A DNA stretch of 64,000 nucleotides, from positions 6,262,001-6,326,000 of the forward strand of contig NC_003076.8 of the NCBI RefSeq assembly GCF_000001735.4. The letters run 5' to 3'. The translations under genes were made by a program, and so were the position numbers. Positions 1 to 9,548 of the stretch are shown in pieces. The notes below the pieces were generated by a model, which did no database searches, was not told where the DNA came from, and worked only from the letters and a program-made list of their open reading frames with translations. This DNA is from Arabidopsis thaliana. Lineage: Eukaryota > Streptophyta > Magnoliopsida > Brassicales > Brassicaceae. How positions within the stretch are numbered: position 1 is the stretch's first letter; the number at the start of each line of letters is the position of its first letter.

Positions 1-1172
1 TTCTGCTTGCCAGGCATTGGTATGCTTAAAGCTCCATTTAGTATGGCTGAATGACTTTGAGTCTCTATCTTTGCCCTGTCTCAAGATCATGTACTTGGAA
101 GACGTTGTATTTCCTAGCGATGCGGCTGCAGAGACGCTAATCTCGTGCTCTCCGGTTCTTGAAGATTTAAAACTAAGCCTCCATAGAGATGATGTTGTAG
201 TTGTTCTACGTGTCTACTCACAGTCACTAAAGAGCTTCACTCTAAAACGGGCGGTTCCTGTTTATGCTATAAACGGTGCACATACAGTGTTGGTCGATAC
301 TCCGAGGCTTGTGTATATGAGTCTCATAGATTACCAATTCAAAAGCTTCAAGATAATCAGCATGAGTGACTATGTCAAGGTTGATCTTGATGTCGACTTT
401 GAACTGATGCGTGATGAATTATCGGAAAGAAATATTGTCTATGATCTTCTCAACAATTTTTCAGGTGTTAGAAATATGACCATCTCGTGGACAACTCTTA
501 AGGTATGTAAAGTAAAACTGTTTACAAGCTCTAAAATTTCACTTTATCATTCTTTTTCTCACTTTCATGTTCTGTTTACTCTTCTTTTTGCTCGCAGTTT
601 ATCCATAGATTCCATGACATGAACCCACTACCCAAATTTCGTGACTTGACCCGTTTGCGTGCAACTATGTCCTCAGACGCCTCTCTGGAAGTGTTGCGAA
701 TCGTTCTTGAGAGCTGCCCGAAGCTGAAACACTTTCACTTCACCTTGGTAATGATCTGCAAGTTTCTTACCTAAGAAATGTTTTTTAATCTACTCATTTC
801 TGGTTTGGATATGTTGCTTTGTATTTGCAGGAATTGGTTAATGATTTTCCAGAGGCAGTAATAACTGGATTCTCGAGAGTGTTACCTCGTTGTTTGGTAT
901 TTTCCCTTGAATCCGTTGAAATGGAAAGCCCGATCACGGAGAAAGCAACGGAACTGAAACTGGTAAGATACTTTCTGGAGAACTCAGCAACACTCAAGAA
1001 GCTTGTTCTACTTCTGAATCATGAGTCTACTGGAGAGAAACACGAGCCTGGTGTCTTGAAACAACTCATTGAATCTCCAAGACGCTCTAGTTTGTGTCAA
1101 TTTGAAGTTCTTGCAGTGCCTCCAAATCCGGAACCGTGGTGGATTTATGTAAAACCCCAGAGGTTTCTTTAG
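1..1172 (+). CDS. F-box/FBD-family protein, 3' part only (5' end outside window)
   Basis: C-terminal part of an F-box/LRR/FBD protein, a large plant family of likely SCF ubiquitin-ligase substrate adaptors. The F-box lies left of the window. The open frame enters at base 2. Exons read as 2-502, 598-747 and 831-1172, both introns phase 0 with GT-AG borders. Exon 1 encodes leucine-rich repeat-like sequence and exon 3 the FBD domain (SPITEKATELKLVRYFLEN). Exon layout and sequence closely match the next gene, so the two are tandem duplicates. The usual family ending (SSLCQLVIL then stop) is changed to SSLCQFEVL plus about 18 extra residues (AVPPNPEPWWIY...), so the 3' end was altered after duplication. 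I recall this locus as At5g18770. Substrate unknown. Confidence 0.85.
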
Positions 1173-2609
1173 TGCTATCGCTGATGAAATTCTCATACCT
1201 TCCTTTATGTTACTCTATTTTTATTACGTCTATGTTGTAACCTACATCAAAGTTGCATTTGACAAAGGAAGGGGACGGTCTAGTCCAAAAGTTTGCCACT
1301 AGGTTCCACTACCTCATGTCGTTCGTTTGAATCACCATCTTGTGCAAGTAGCTTGAATCCATTCTTTTACATCCGCTTGGAATTTGTAAAACTACTCTGG
1401 AAGAGTTTTTGGTATTTTGTAATGCCTTGGGTCTTTTGAAAGTCTAAAAATGTGGGATATGTTTTCGGAGATTTGTGATATTGTTAAAGGGATATTTTGA
1501 CAGTCTCTAAATCTTCATGGAAAAAGGGCAAGTGAAGAGGGTATACTTGATGCTTCTCTTCGGAAAGGCAACATATTTGGCACAGTCGATTAATCTGAAT
1601 TCCTCTTGAATTGATTGTTCTTTGGTAAGGTTGGTAATTTCCATACTGAGTTCTACAAAGAAACAGAGTCTACATTAGACGGAGGATCATGAGTAAGATA
1701 ACCAATAACACTAGTTCAAAAGCGTGATCACGGAGAAAGCAACTGAACTGAAACTGGTTAGATACTTTCTGGGGAAGTCAACAACACTCGAGAAGCTCGT
1801 TTTACGTCTGAATGATGAGTCTTCTGGAAAGAAACACAAGCCTGGTGTCTTGAAACAACTCTCTGAATCTCCAAGACGCTCTAGTTTGTGTCAATTTATC
1901 ATTCTTTGATTTGATGCACTCAGTTTACAGCTTTTATTATAAAAAGCGTTATGTTTTTTTATTCACCTCTTTTGGTTTGAATTCTAAACCCCAAACATAA
2001 ATGAAATCAACATTTAAAAAATTATTTTATGGTTGATTGTTAATTTTTCTTTAGAATATCAATTTTTATACATGATATGATATACTGTACTAGATATATT
2101 GATTTATAGTTTATCCTTTTTAAATACCTCACTAAATTAAAAAAAAAAAATCATTTGCATAATTCAAAGTCCAATACTTTCATTTTGTTTCCTCTTTTTC
2201 TTTTGTCTATTTAATTATTGTTTTTTACGCAACCCCACCACTACCAGATCTTTAAAAGGCACACGACACGATCAAGAAATAAGACTTTAGGACCAACCGG
2301 AGTTAAACGTAGTCAACCGCAGACGATTCAGAGGAGAGTTTCATTTCCGCCGGAATATTTCAACTCCGGTAAGTTAAATTTTCACCTTACTCTACGGCCC
2401 TCCGGTCACTGAACCATGTTTGCGTTTCCACTTCATCTTTTGTTGATCATATATATATAAAGTCAATATTTTGGTGTAAACGATCGAGACAAAGATCTCT
2501 CAAGCATGCTTATTTCAGTCAGAGGCCAATTTTTGAGAAACTAACGTTTGCAAATTGTGAAATTCGTTTAATCTGGTCATTTGTATTTCAGTCTTGATAC
2601 AAAAAAGCT
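1173..2609. other. Spacer between tandem F-box genes; leader of the second
   Basis: Apart from the FBD fragment at 1726-1909 there is no gene. The stretch 1173-1720 resembles no coding sequence I recognise. A likely 5' UTR of the downstream F-box gene ends at 2368 with donor CTCCG/GTAAGT, and an acceptor TATTTCAG at 2591 lies 18 bases before its ATG. This suggests a leader intron 2369-2591 (inferred from splice signals only). Confidence 0.45.
1726..1909 (+). pseudogene. Detached duplicate of an FBD-domain C-terminus
   Basis: About 61 codons repeat the last-exon sequence of the two neighbouring F-box/FBD genes (ITEKATELKLVRYFL ... SPRRSSLCQFIIL, stop at 1907-1909). No F-box, LRR exons or obvious acceptor precede it. 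The copy starts inside the FBD exon. It keeps the canonical FBD ending that the upstream gene has lost, so it may be that gene's original 3' end displaced by a rearrangement, or a partial third copy. It could also be used as an alternative last exon, but I see no clear splice acceptor. Confidence 0.7.
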
Positions 2610-4097
2610 ATGCAAGGACGAGTTAGGGGAAGTGGGGAAGACAGGATAAGCATATTACCTGAACCATTGCTATGTCATATACTTAGCTTTCTTAGGACTA
2701 AAGATTCTGTTAGGACAAGTGTTCTGTCTTCTAGATGGAGAGATCTCTGGCTATGGGTTCCTAGATTAGACTTGGACAAATCCGACTTCTCTGATGACAA
2801 TCCATCTGCCAGTTTCGTCGATAAGTTTCTGAATTTTCGAGGTGAATCTTACTTGCGTGGATTCAAGTTAAACACTGACCACGATGTCTATGACATTTCT
2901 ACACTCGACGCCTGTCTGATGAGACTTGATAAGTGTAAGATTCAGCATTTTGAAATCGAGAATTGTTTTGGCTTTTGTATCCTCCTGATGCCTTTGATAA
3001 TTCCAATGTGTCACACTTTGGTAAGCTTGAAACTCAGTTTCGTAATTCTGAGTAAATTCGGGTCTCTTTCTTTACCCTGTCTCGAGATAATGCACTTTGA
3101 AAAGGTTATATTTCCCAGTGACAAGTCTGCAGAGGTGCTAATTGCATGCTCTCCGGTTCTTAGAGATTTGAGAATAAGCCAGAGTGGAGATGATGCTGTT
3201 GAAGTTTTACGCGTCTGCTCTGCCTCACTGAAGAGCTTCACTCTGAAACGGACGGATCATGATTATGTTGGAAATGGTGAATATACAGTTGTGATCGATA
3301 CTCCGAGACTTGAGTATCTGAATCTCAAAGATTATCAATGCCAAGGCTTCAAGATAGTCAGTATGAGTGAATATGTCAGGGTTCATGTTGATGTCGTATT
3401 TGAAGTGATAGGTGGTACTGTATTGTCGAAAAGAAATATCATTTGTGATTTTCTATCCTGTGTCTCAAACGTCAGATATATGACCATCTCAAGGAGGAGT
3501 CTTGAGGTATATATACTAAGTACTAACACACACTGATCCGTAAACTTTTCCCTGAGAATATTTACTTAATTTACTTTACCTTGCAGTTCATCTATCGTCA
3601 CCTGGAATTGAAGCCACGATTCAAATTTCATGACTTGGCTCGTTTGCGTGCTACTATGTTCTCAAACTCCTCTCCGGAAATGTTGCCAGTCATTCTTGAG
3701 ACATGCCCGAATCTGAAACACCTCACCTTGGTGATTCGTTGCTTTGACTCTACAACTTCTTACAAAGATTATTTTCTATGTGGTACACTCATCTTGGTTT
3801 TGGGATTTGCAGGAATTGGTTCATGATTCTCTAGTGACGGAGGGGACAAGTGGACTTTTGACTGTGCTGCCTCGTTGTTTGATATCATCCCTTGCATCTG
3901 TCGATATCGAAAGCCCAATCACGGATAAAGCAACGGAACTGAAACTGGTTAGCTACTTGTTGGAGAACTCGACAACTCTGAAGAAGCTTGTTCTACGTTT
4001 GAATCAGTCTTGTAGAGATAAATATGAGCCAGGTCTCTTGAAACAAGTCTTACAATCTCCAAGGTGCTCTAGTTTGTGTCAATTAGTCATTCTCTGA
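2610..4097 (+). CDS. F-box/RNI-like protein with FBD domain
   Basis: Exons 2610-3506, 3587-3730 and 3813-4097, all phase 0, give 441 residues. An N-terminal F-box at about residues 10-55 (DRISILPEPLLCHILSFL, then SSRWRDLW) would bind the SKP1 subunit of an SCF ubiquitin ligase. Leucine-rich repeat-like sequence follows at about 120-300, and a C-terminal FBD domain at about 350-441 ends in SSLCQLVIL. This is the complete version of the architecture seen in the truncated gene upstream. The ATG is the first in frame after a likely leader-intron acceptor at 2591. Length fits the family and what I recall for At5g18780. Substrate and biological role cannot be told from sequence. Confidence 0.92.
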
Positions 4098-4323
4098 CAG
4101 AACGTTGTTGATGCAGTACACATAGTTGATCTTGATTTATGATACAGCCTGAGTAATGAATGTCTTTCTTTTTAAGAATGCTCAAACTGAAACTTACAAA
4201 GTCTAAACCTCAACTTAACTTGAGAAGTTATTTGATTGATAAAGAAGTAACTACAACTAGTTGCAGAGAGCTTGATCTGAGGTCTTGGAATGTAATGAGA
4301 CACAGAAAAGAATCGAGTATCCG

Positions 4324-4500
4324 TCACTTCATCTTCTGCTCAGTGAAGAGGACATGACGGTTGACTCGAGGATCGTACTTACGGAACTCGAGCTTCTCAA
4401 GAAGTCCCTTGGTACTCTTCCTCTTGACATAGAAGAAACCAGTTCCAGCAGCTGAGACAAGACGGATGAACATGAACGTCTTCTTCCTCTTGTCCCCCAT
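4324..4500 (-). CDS. Mitochondrial-type 50S ribosomal protein bL33
   Basis: A 58-residue single-exon frame starting MGDKRKKTFMFIRLVSAAGT and ending HVLFTEQKMK. The short basic protein with the TGFFYVKRK core is typical of bL33 of bacterial-type large ribosomal subunits. Plastid rpl33 is plastid-encoded in Arabidopsis, so a nuclear copy without a plastid transit peptide is best read as the mitoribosomal bL33 (inference from family knowledge). The zinc-binding cysteines of some bL33 proteins are absent, giving the Cys-free form. A leader intron probably lies upstream at 4513-4866. The gene is divergent from the complex I subunit gene at 5304 and shares its promoter. I recall it as At5g18790, with a near-identical copy on chromosome 3. 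Confidence 0.9.
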   Translation of the reverse strand: MGDKRKKTFMFIRLVSAAGTGFFYVKRKSTKGLLEKLEFRKYDPRVNRHVLFTEQKMK

Positions 4501-4512
4501 TTTCTCACTTGA

Positions 4513-4866
4513 CTACACCATAGAGAGGAGATCATTAACGATCAAATCTCAGTTCAATATGTGCATCAAGCGACATAAAAACCTAGACAAACTAAAGACC
4601 AAAGTGCAATCACGAAACTTTTCTTTTTAGATTTTGAAAGCAGAGAACTGAGAACATTAGGAACATTACCATTCGAAAGATTACAGAAAATAAACAAAAA
4701 GATGCAAAAACGTAATCCTAGATCATTCAATCCAAAATGGGCAAAAAAACTTGCGCTAATAACAAAATGAAACATTAGAATTCACCGAAATGCAACTTCA
4801 ACAAGAAAAAATACTCACAGATGCTCAAACACAGAGCTGAAAGCATCAGAAACTAAAGAAACTTAC
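4513..4866 (-). other. Likely 5' UTR intron of the bL33 gene
   Basis: On the minus strand a strong donor (CATCG/GTAAGT, first intron base 4866) and an acceptor (TGGTGTAG, last base 4513) bracket AT-rich sequence. The putative first exon upstream (about 4867-4925) contains no ATG, so the main start at 4500 would be the first one. Leader introns are common in plant ribosomal protein genes. Inferred from splice signals only. Confidence 0.5.
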
Positions 4867-4981
4867 CGATGGCAAAAGGCGACAACACGGTGGTGATACG
4901 GCGGCGGAGATGAAACGGGAATGAGACCAAGGAAGTAGGAACACTGTCATTAAAAAGAGACAAGACACTAAATTTTCATTC

Positions 4982-5006
4982 GGCCCATTAAATCTGAATA
5001 GGCCCA
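4982..5006. promoter_or_regulatory. Paired site II elements in a bidirectional promoter
   Basis: Two copies of GGCCCA (minus strand TGGGCC) at 4982-4987 and 5001-5006. TGGGCY site II motifs bind TCP-type factors and are enriched in promoters of cytosolic and organellar ribosomal protein and mitochondrial respiratory genes. The pair lies between divergently transcribed bL33 and NDUA8-like genes, which fits shared control of mitochondrial biogenesis. Confidence 0.6.
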
Positions 5007-5303
5007 ATATTCTTTTAGCTACTCTCACCTGGTTTTGTTGTTCTCTTTTCTCTCTCTCTTTTCTCTCTCTCTTTTCTATTTCCGTCGGACTCAGTGGAGA
5101 AGAAGAAGAAGATCCAAATCGATCCGTTGAAAAGGTACGACGATGTTCGTTCTCTGCTCTCTCAGTCTTTATCTTCCTGTCAGCTTCTCTTAGTTTAGAT
5201 TCATGGATTTCGATTCCGATTTTTTGGGGGATTGCGTTAGATTGGATTAATTTTAGTTTCTCCATTTCGGATTCTGGTTTAGGAATTTCGAATTTGCTGT
5301 GCG

Positions 5304-6393
5304 ATGTCGAGTGCGGTGGACGCTACGGGAAACCCGATCCCTACTTCGGCGGTTTTAACGGCGTCAGCGAAGCATATAGGTATGAGGTGTATGCCGGAGA
5401 ATGTTGCGTTCCTCAAATGCAAGAAGAATGATCCAAACCCAGAGAAGTGTCTCGACAAAGGTCGTGACGTCACTCGCTGCGTGCTTGGCTTGTACGTATC
5501 TTTAGCTCATTATATTTTCCTTCTACTTTGCAAGTTTAGTAGTTTTGGCTTTGGTTTTGGTTAGGAAGCCTCGAGTATCAAATGGTTGATTTAGGATTCT
5601 AATCATAGAGTGTAAGCCTGGGATTCAGAAATGAGACCTGAATGAAGAAACGATTGGGTCTCTGGATTTCAAGAAATTAGGAACTGTAGGGACTTTGATC
5701 ACTTCTTTTGTGCTAAACTAAGTGAGCCAAAGTATCTGACTATAGCTGTGACAATATCGTGGAATCATCTTAGCAATGGGCATGAGACCATAAAAAAAGC
5801 ACACTTAAGTAGTTATGGAAGTCATAGGTTGAGCTTAGATCAGCCATCAAATCGTTTTTCATTGAGCTCTGGTTTTGTATATGCTTTAGAGTTCAGACTG
5901 TATTTCATGGAGGAACTATCTATTACACTCAGACATATTACAATCTTTGTAGAAATTGGGTTGTTTCATATATCCTTGCTCTCAGATGTTGGCCAAGTAG
6001 AAACAGTTTCATACCACAACTTCTCATGGTTTTTTCCTCAACTTATAAGCCATTAAGAAGCCATTTGCTTCCCTAAAAATGTTGGTCTAAGACTTAGTTG
6101 GATGTGCAGAAGTTGTTTAGTATGATGTAATCCTCTAATAATATCAATATAAGAAGACTTTCAGCATCATCGAGATCGTAGATTAATAATGTTGGGTCCA
6201 CATGCAGATATTATGTTATTTCTTCGGTAAAGCATTAAATTTGTTGTATGAATTATGCAGGCTGAAGGATCTTCACCAGAAGTGCCAAAAGGAGATGGAT
6301 GATTATGTTGGGTGTATGTATTACTACACAAACGAGTTTGATCTGTGTAGGAAAGAGCAAGAAGCCTTCGAGAAAGTGTGTCCCTTGAAATGA
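5304..6393 (+). CDS. Complex I subunit NDUA8-like protein (CHCH, multiple CX9C)
   Basis: Exons 5304-5491 and 6261-6393 give 106 residues. Eight cysteines at 29, 39, 49, 59, 71, 81, 92 and 103 are spaced CX9C, CX9C, CX9C, then CX9C, CX10C, CX10C. This is the double CHCH pattern of NDUFA8 (PGIV), an intermembrane-space accessory subunit of mitochondrial NADH dehydrogenase oxidised by the MIA40 pathway. General annotation calls it Cox19-like CHCH, but eight cysteines fit NDUFA8 better than COX19, which has four. There is no cleavable presequence, as expected for MIA40 substrates. The 769-base intron is unusually long for the window. It shares a site II promoter with the divergent bL33 gene. I recall it as At5g18800. 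Confidence 0.88.
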
Positions 6394-7005
6394 GAATCAC
6401 AAGTTCTTGTCATGTTTTGATTTGTATCTCATAATAAAGCAAAATGTTCATTTTTGAATGAGCTTTACTCTCTCCATCTCTTGTTTGTTGTCATCCCATT
6501 TATTTCCTCTCAGATGCTTTCGTAGTGAGTTCCAAAGACAACTAAATGACTCAGTTTTATTGTTCGATGGTTCACTAATCAGCACAGAATGGAACAATTG
6601 TTTTTATCTGCTTATATTCTACCATACTTGACAGTATACTAGTAATTTTGTGACTAAAAACTGTTAGAGAACCATATCCAACAGCTAGGATGTCTTGCTA
6701 TGATCTTGTGGTTATGCTTGTGGATATTGGTGAAACATTGAAGGTTTGTTACAAAACAGAGAATGGAACTTAAGTTGGGTTATCTAAAATGAAACAAACA
6801 AACAAAACAAAAAGAGCAAAAATATTTATAGTAAAACTTCAGATTCCTCTTATGTTTCACTAAGGAAGTTGCCTACTTCAAAGCCAAAATAGTATTATAG
6901 AAAGCCATTCCTTCTTCTTATTTATCAACGACTGCAACAAAACACCATTCATCATCAGTCATCACAGATGTTAATAGAGATAGAGTTGGATGTGAGTGAA
7001 TCAAA
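6394..7005. other. Convergent 3' region, no gene seen
   Basis: Holds the 3' UTR of the NDUA8-like gene (AATAAAG near 6432) and the 3' UTR of the minus-strand SCL28 gene. No ORF, RNA gene or repeat that I can support. Confidence 0.4.
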
Positions 7006-7080
7006 CTAAATGTCAATGGCGCTAGCTCTAGTCCTTGATCTAGAGAGGCATTTAGATTAAATAACAATGCAGCTATTTAT

Positions 7081-9158
7081 TTACCTTAAGGATCGAGAAC
7101 GGGACCTTGACAGACATCGAGACCTGATTGGAGTAAGCACCCTCTCCTCTCTAGGACTTCTACAGTTTCTAGACTTGTATTCCCTCTCATTTCGAGGCAA
7201 AGGAGAACGTGAAATAGATCTTGACCTTCTTCGAGGAGAGTACAAATCATCCTCTCTTACTTTACTATGCCTGTGCTTGTGCCAGTGAAAAAGAAGAAGA
7301 TTAAAACGGCTTTTACATACTGAGACAATTAATTTTGTTCTAAACATACAATACAAGAAGAATGAAAACGTATTACTAATGTTCTTCAAATGGCTTTTGT
7401 TCCTTCTCACGCTATAACTGAGAAAAGTTGTTTCTTTATCTAATGACTACCTTCAACACATTTTCTGGAAGATACATTTATAACTTGAAAGATCTCTTCT
7501 CTCCAACTTTTCTGGAGCAAAACGCTCCAAAATCTCTCATTTCTCCGAGTTTATGGAACAAAACCTATCTTTAATCTTGTGAAATTTCTCTACTGTCCAC
7601 AACATTGAATGGCTCTATTTCTCCAAATACCATTCTTTCTTTGGCCACTATAAGTCTATTCATTCATTATTTGACCGGATGACAAAATGGCATACGCAAA
7701 ACAAAACACAAGTCAAGCTCAATTCAGTACAGATAGTACCTACAAAACTCTCTTGCTAAAGTTATAGATAACTTGTTGACCAAGTGGTATTCAAGCTCTA
7801 GCTTACCAAAGCTGGTGAAGATGACATTTGGTGAAATAAGTCTTCAGGTTCAGATTTTAGGAAAAACAGACACCCTAATAAACATTTTTTCTACAAGACT
7901 TATCAACCTAGACGTGTCCAATTTGTGCCTTGTCATTGTATTATCCACACACAACTGACAGACAATCTAAGTGACTAGGAACCAGTGCCGTTTGCATTCA
8001 CATGAGCGAGTTCCAAGAATAAATAAAGAGCCTTATGAAACAGAGAGTCATCATACACTATTATAACAAATGCCTAATAGATATAGATGAGAATCAAACC
8101 TTGACTCTCGCCTTGGAGGCGAACGCGAACGTGAATGAGCTGATGACAAGAAAGGACATAGTTAGTAAACATCACAGGGTACATAGGTATTGTTCTAACC
8201 ATACACTGCAGTTGTCCTGAGACATATCAAAAATGTTAAAAGCAAACCAAAAAGCTACTTACAACGATATCTGCGCCTTGGTGATCTGTGTGAAGTCCTC
8301 TTGTAGTCCCCGTGTCGACCACTATATTAAACGAAATAGGATTTGGAAGTAACTAAGATAATTACTTACAAAACATTTACATTCATATAAAAATATGATA
8401 CAAACACAAGAAAACGGACTCTTCACCTTGTACCGTTAGTAGTACGCATTTCTTGTGGAGTTTTCCGGTTCTCCTCAGCGAAAACAATGGCTATCTCACG
8501 CCCACCAATAACTTTGTGATTCATTCGTTTCATTGCCTCAGCTGCATCTTCAGCATAACGATACTTAACAAATCCAAACCCTCTCGGCTCCCTAAACCAC
8601 AAAATAATATCACATTAAAGTTAAGAGTTCCTACTCAACAAACAACTACTTGAACTGACACCAAAAGTTACCAATCAAATTAGTCAAGAATCCATACACA
8701 TTGACAATGTGACATTGTTAAGAGAAATAACCAGTAAGCTAAAGCTAAGCTAGGAAATAGCTAAAAGCATCTGATTATAAAAGACAAAGCTTGACATATA
8801 CCCAGTATAATAATTCCTAGGCAGGTATATGTCCTTGAGTGGACCAAACCGTTCAAACGAATCCCTAAGATCGTTCGGCCTGAAAAACAAGAAAACATTC
8901 CAAAACTCGTGTCAATTAATCAACATTAGAGAACTTGTGATGTCCTTGATGGAATCTGAACAGTAGAGAAGGACGGAGAGACCTAGCATCGAGAGGGAGA
9001 TTACGGATAAGCAAACCAGAAGGACCAGAGGATTCGTGATCACGAGAAGACGGACGTTCGCGGAGGCGATTATCGTCGTAGCCTTTCCGTTCGCGAGGTG
9101 GTGACCTGTCACGAGGACGGGGACTATAGCTTCTGCTCCGGCTTCTCGCTCTAGCCAT
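7081..9158 (-). CDS. SCL28: SC35-like SR splicing factor SCL28
   Basis: Minus-strand exons 9158-8983, 8879-8802, 8591-8427, 8321-8263, 8139-8100 and 7270-7081 give 235 residues. A short N-terminal RS-rich extension (MARARSRSRSYSPRPRDR, residues 1-46) precedes one RRM at about 48-125 with RNP2 (LLIRNL) and RNP1 (RGFGFVKY). A C-terminal RS domain follows (RSHSRSRSPPRRES and later RS/SR repeats). N-terminal RS extension plus single RRM is the SCL subfamily architecture; the protein should act in nuclear pre-mRNA splice-site choice. SCL28 has been reported as a cell-cycle (G2/M) splicing regulator. The stop lies inside a good donor (TTAAG/GTAAAT), so an alternative last exon at 7039-7006 is possible. 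Divergent from CPN60A2. I recall it as At5g18810. Confidence 0.9.
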
Positions 9159-9223
9159 CGAAGATTTCTCTTCCTTAGGTCTTCTTCTCAAACAAATCCA
9201 ATCTTCGGAGCAATTGAATAGCA

Positions 9224-9236
9224 AAACCCTAACCCT
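9224..9236 (-). promoter_or_regulatory. Telo-box in the SCL28 leader
   Basis: AAACCCTAACCCT on the plus strand (AGGGTTAGGGTTT on the SCL28 sense strand), about 65 bases upstream of the SCL28 ATG. Telo-boxes are enriched near start sites of plant genes expressed in dividing cells, often with site II motifs, two of which occur at 9363-9391. Confidence 0.5.
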
Positions 9237-9362
9237 GTCGGAAAACGAGTTAGAGAGTGAATTTTGGAGGGAGAGAGGAAGAAATCGACGACTGTGAAAG
9301 TTTTTCAAAACACAACACTTGCCGGAAGCTGGCTACGGTCTGACTTTGTTTGTTAATTCTTA

Positions 9363-9391
9363 TGGGCTTTCAAATTTGCAAACTATGGGCT
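9363..9391. promoter_or_regulatory. Two site II motifs between SCL28 and CPN60A2
   Basis: TGGGCT at 9363-9368 and 9386-9391, followed by TATATAAAT at 9392-9400, about 150 bases upstream of the CPN60A2 ATG. The TATA-like box is oriented for the plus-strand gene. The roughly 390-base gap between the two start codons implies a shared promoter. Confidence 0.45.
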
Positions 9392-9548
9392 TATATAAAT
9401 CAAAGCTTTAAAGGCTTTGTGTCAAAGTTGTTGACAAAAAAAAAGAAAAAACTCGTACCTTGACTCGTCCGGTTCCAAAAACTCGGTCACCCAAAAATAA
9501 AAATCAAAACCCTTCGATAAACCTCCCGGAGGAGAGGAGACACCCGAA

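Noticed and set aside
8916-9308. 130-residue minus frame extending SCL28 upstream (starting MKNFHSRRF)
   Set aside because: It contains the telo-box and leader and has no SR character before MARARSRSRS. It also reads through the first intron.
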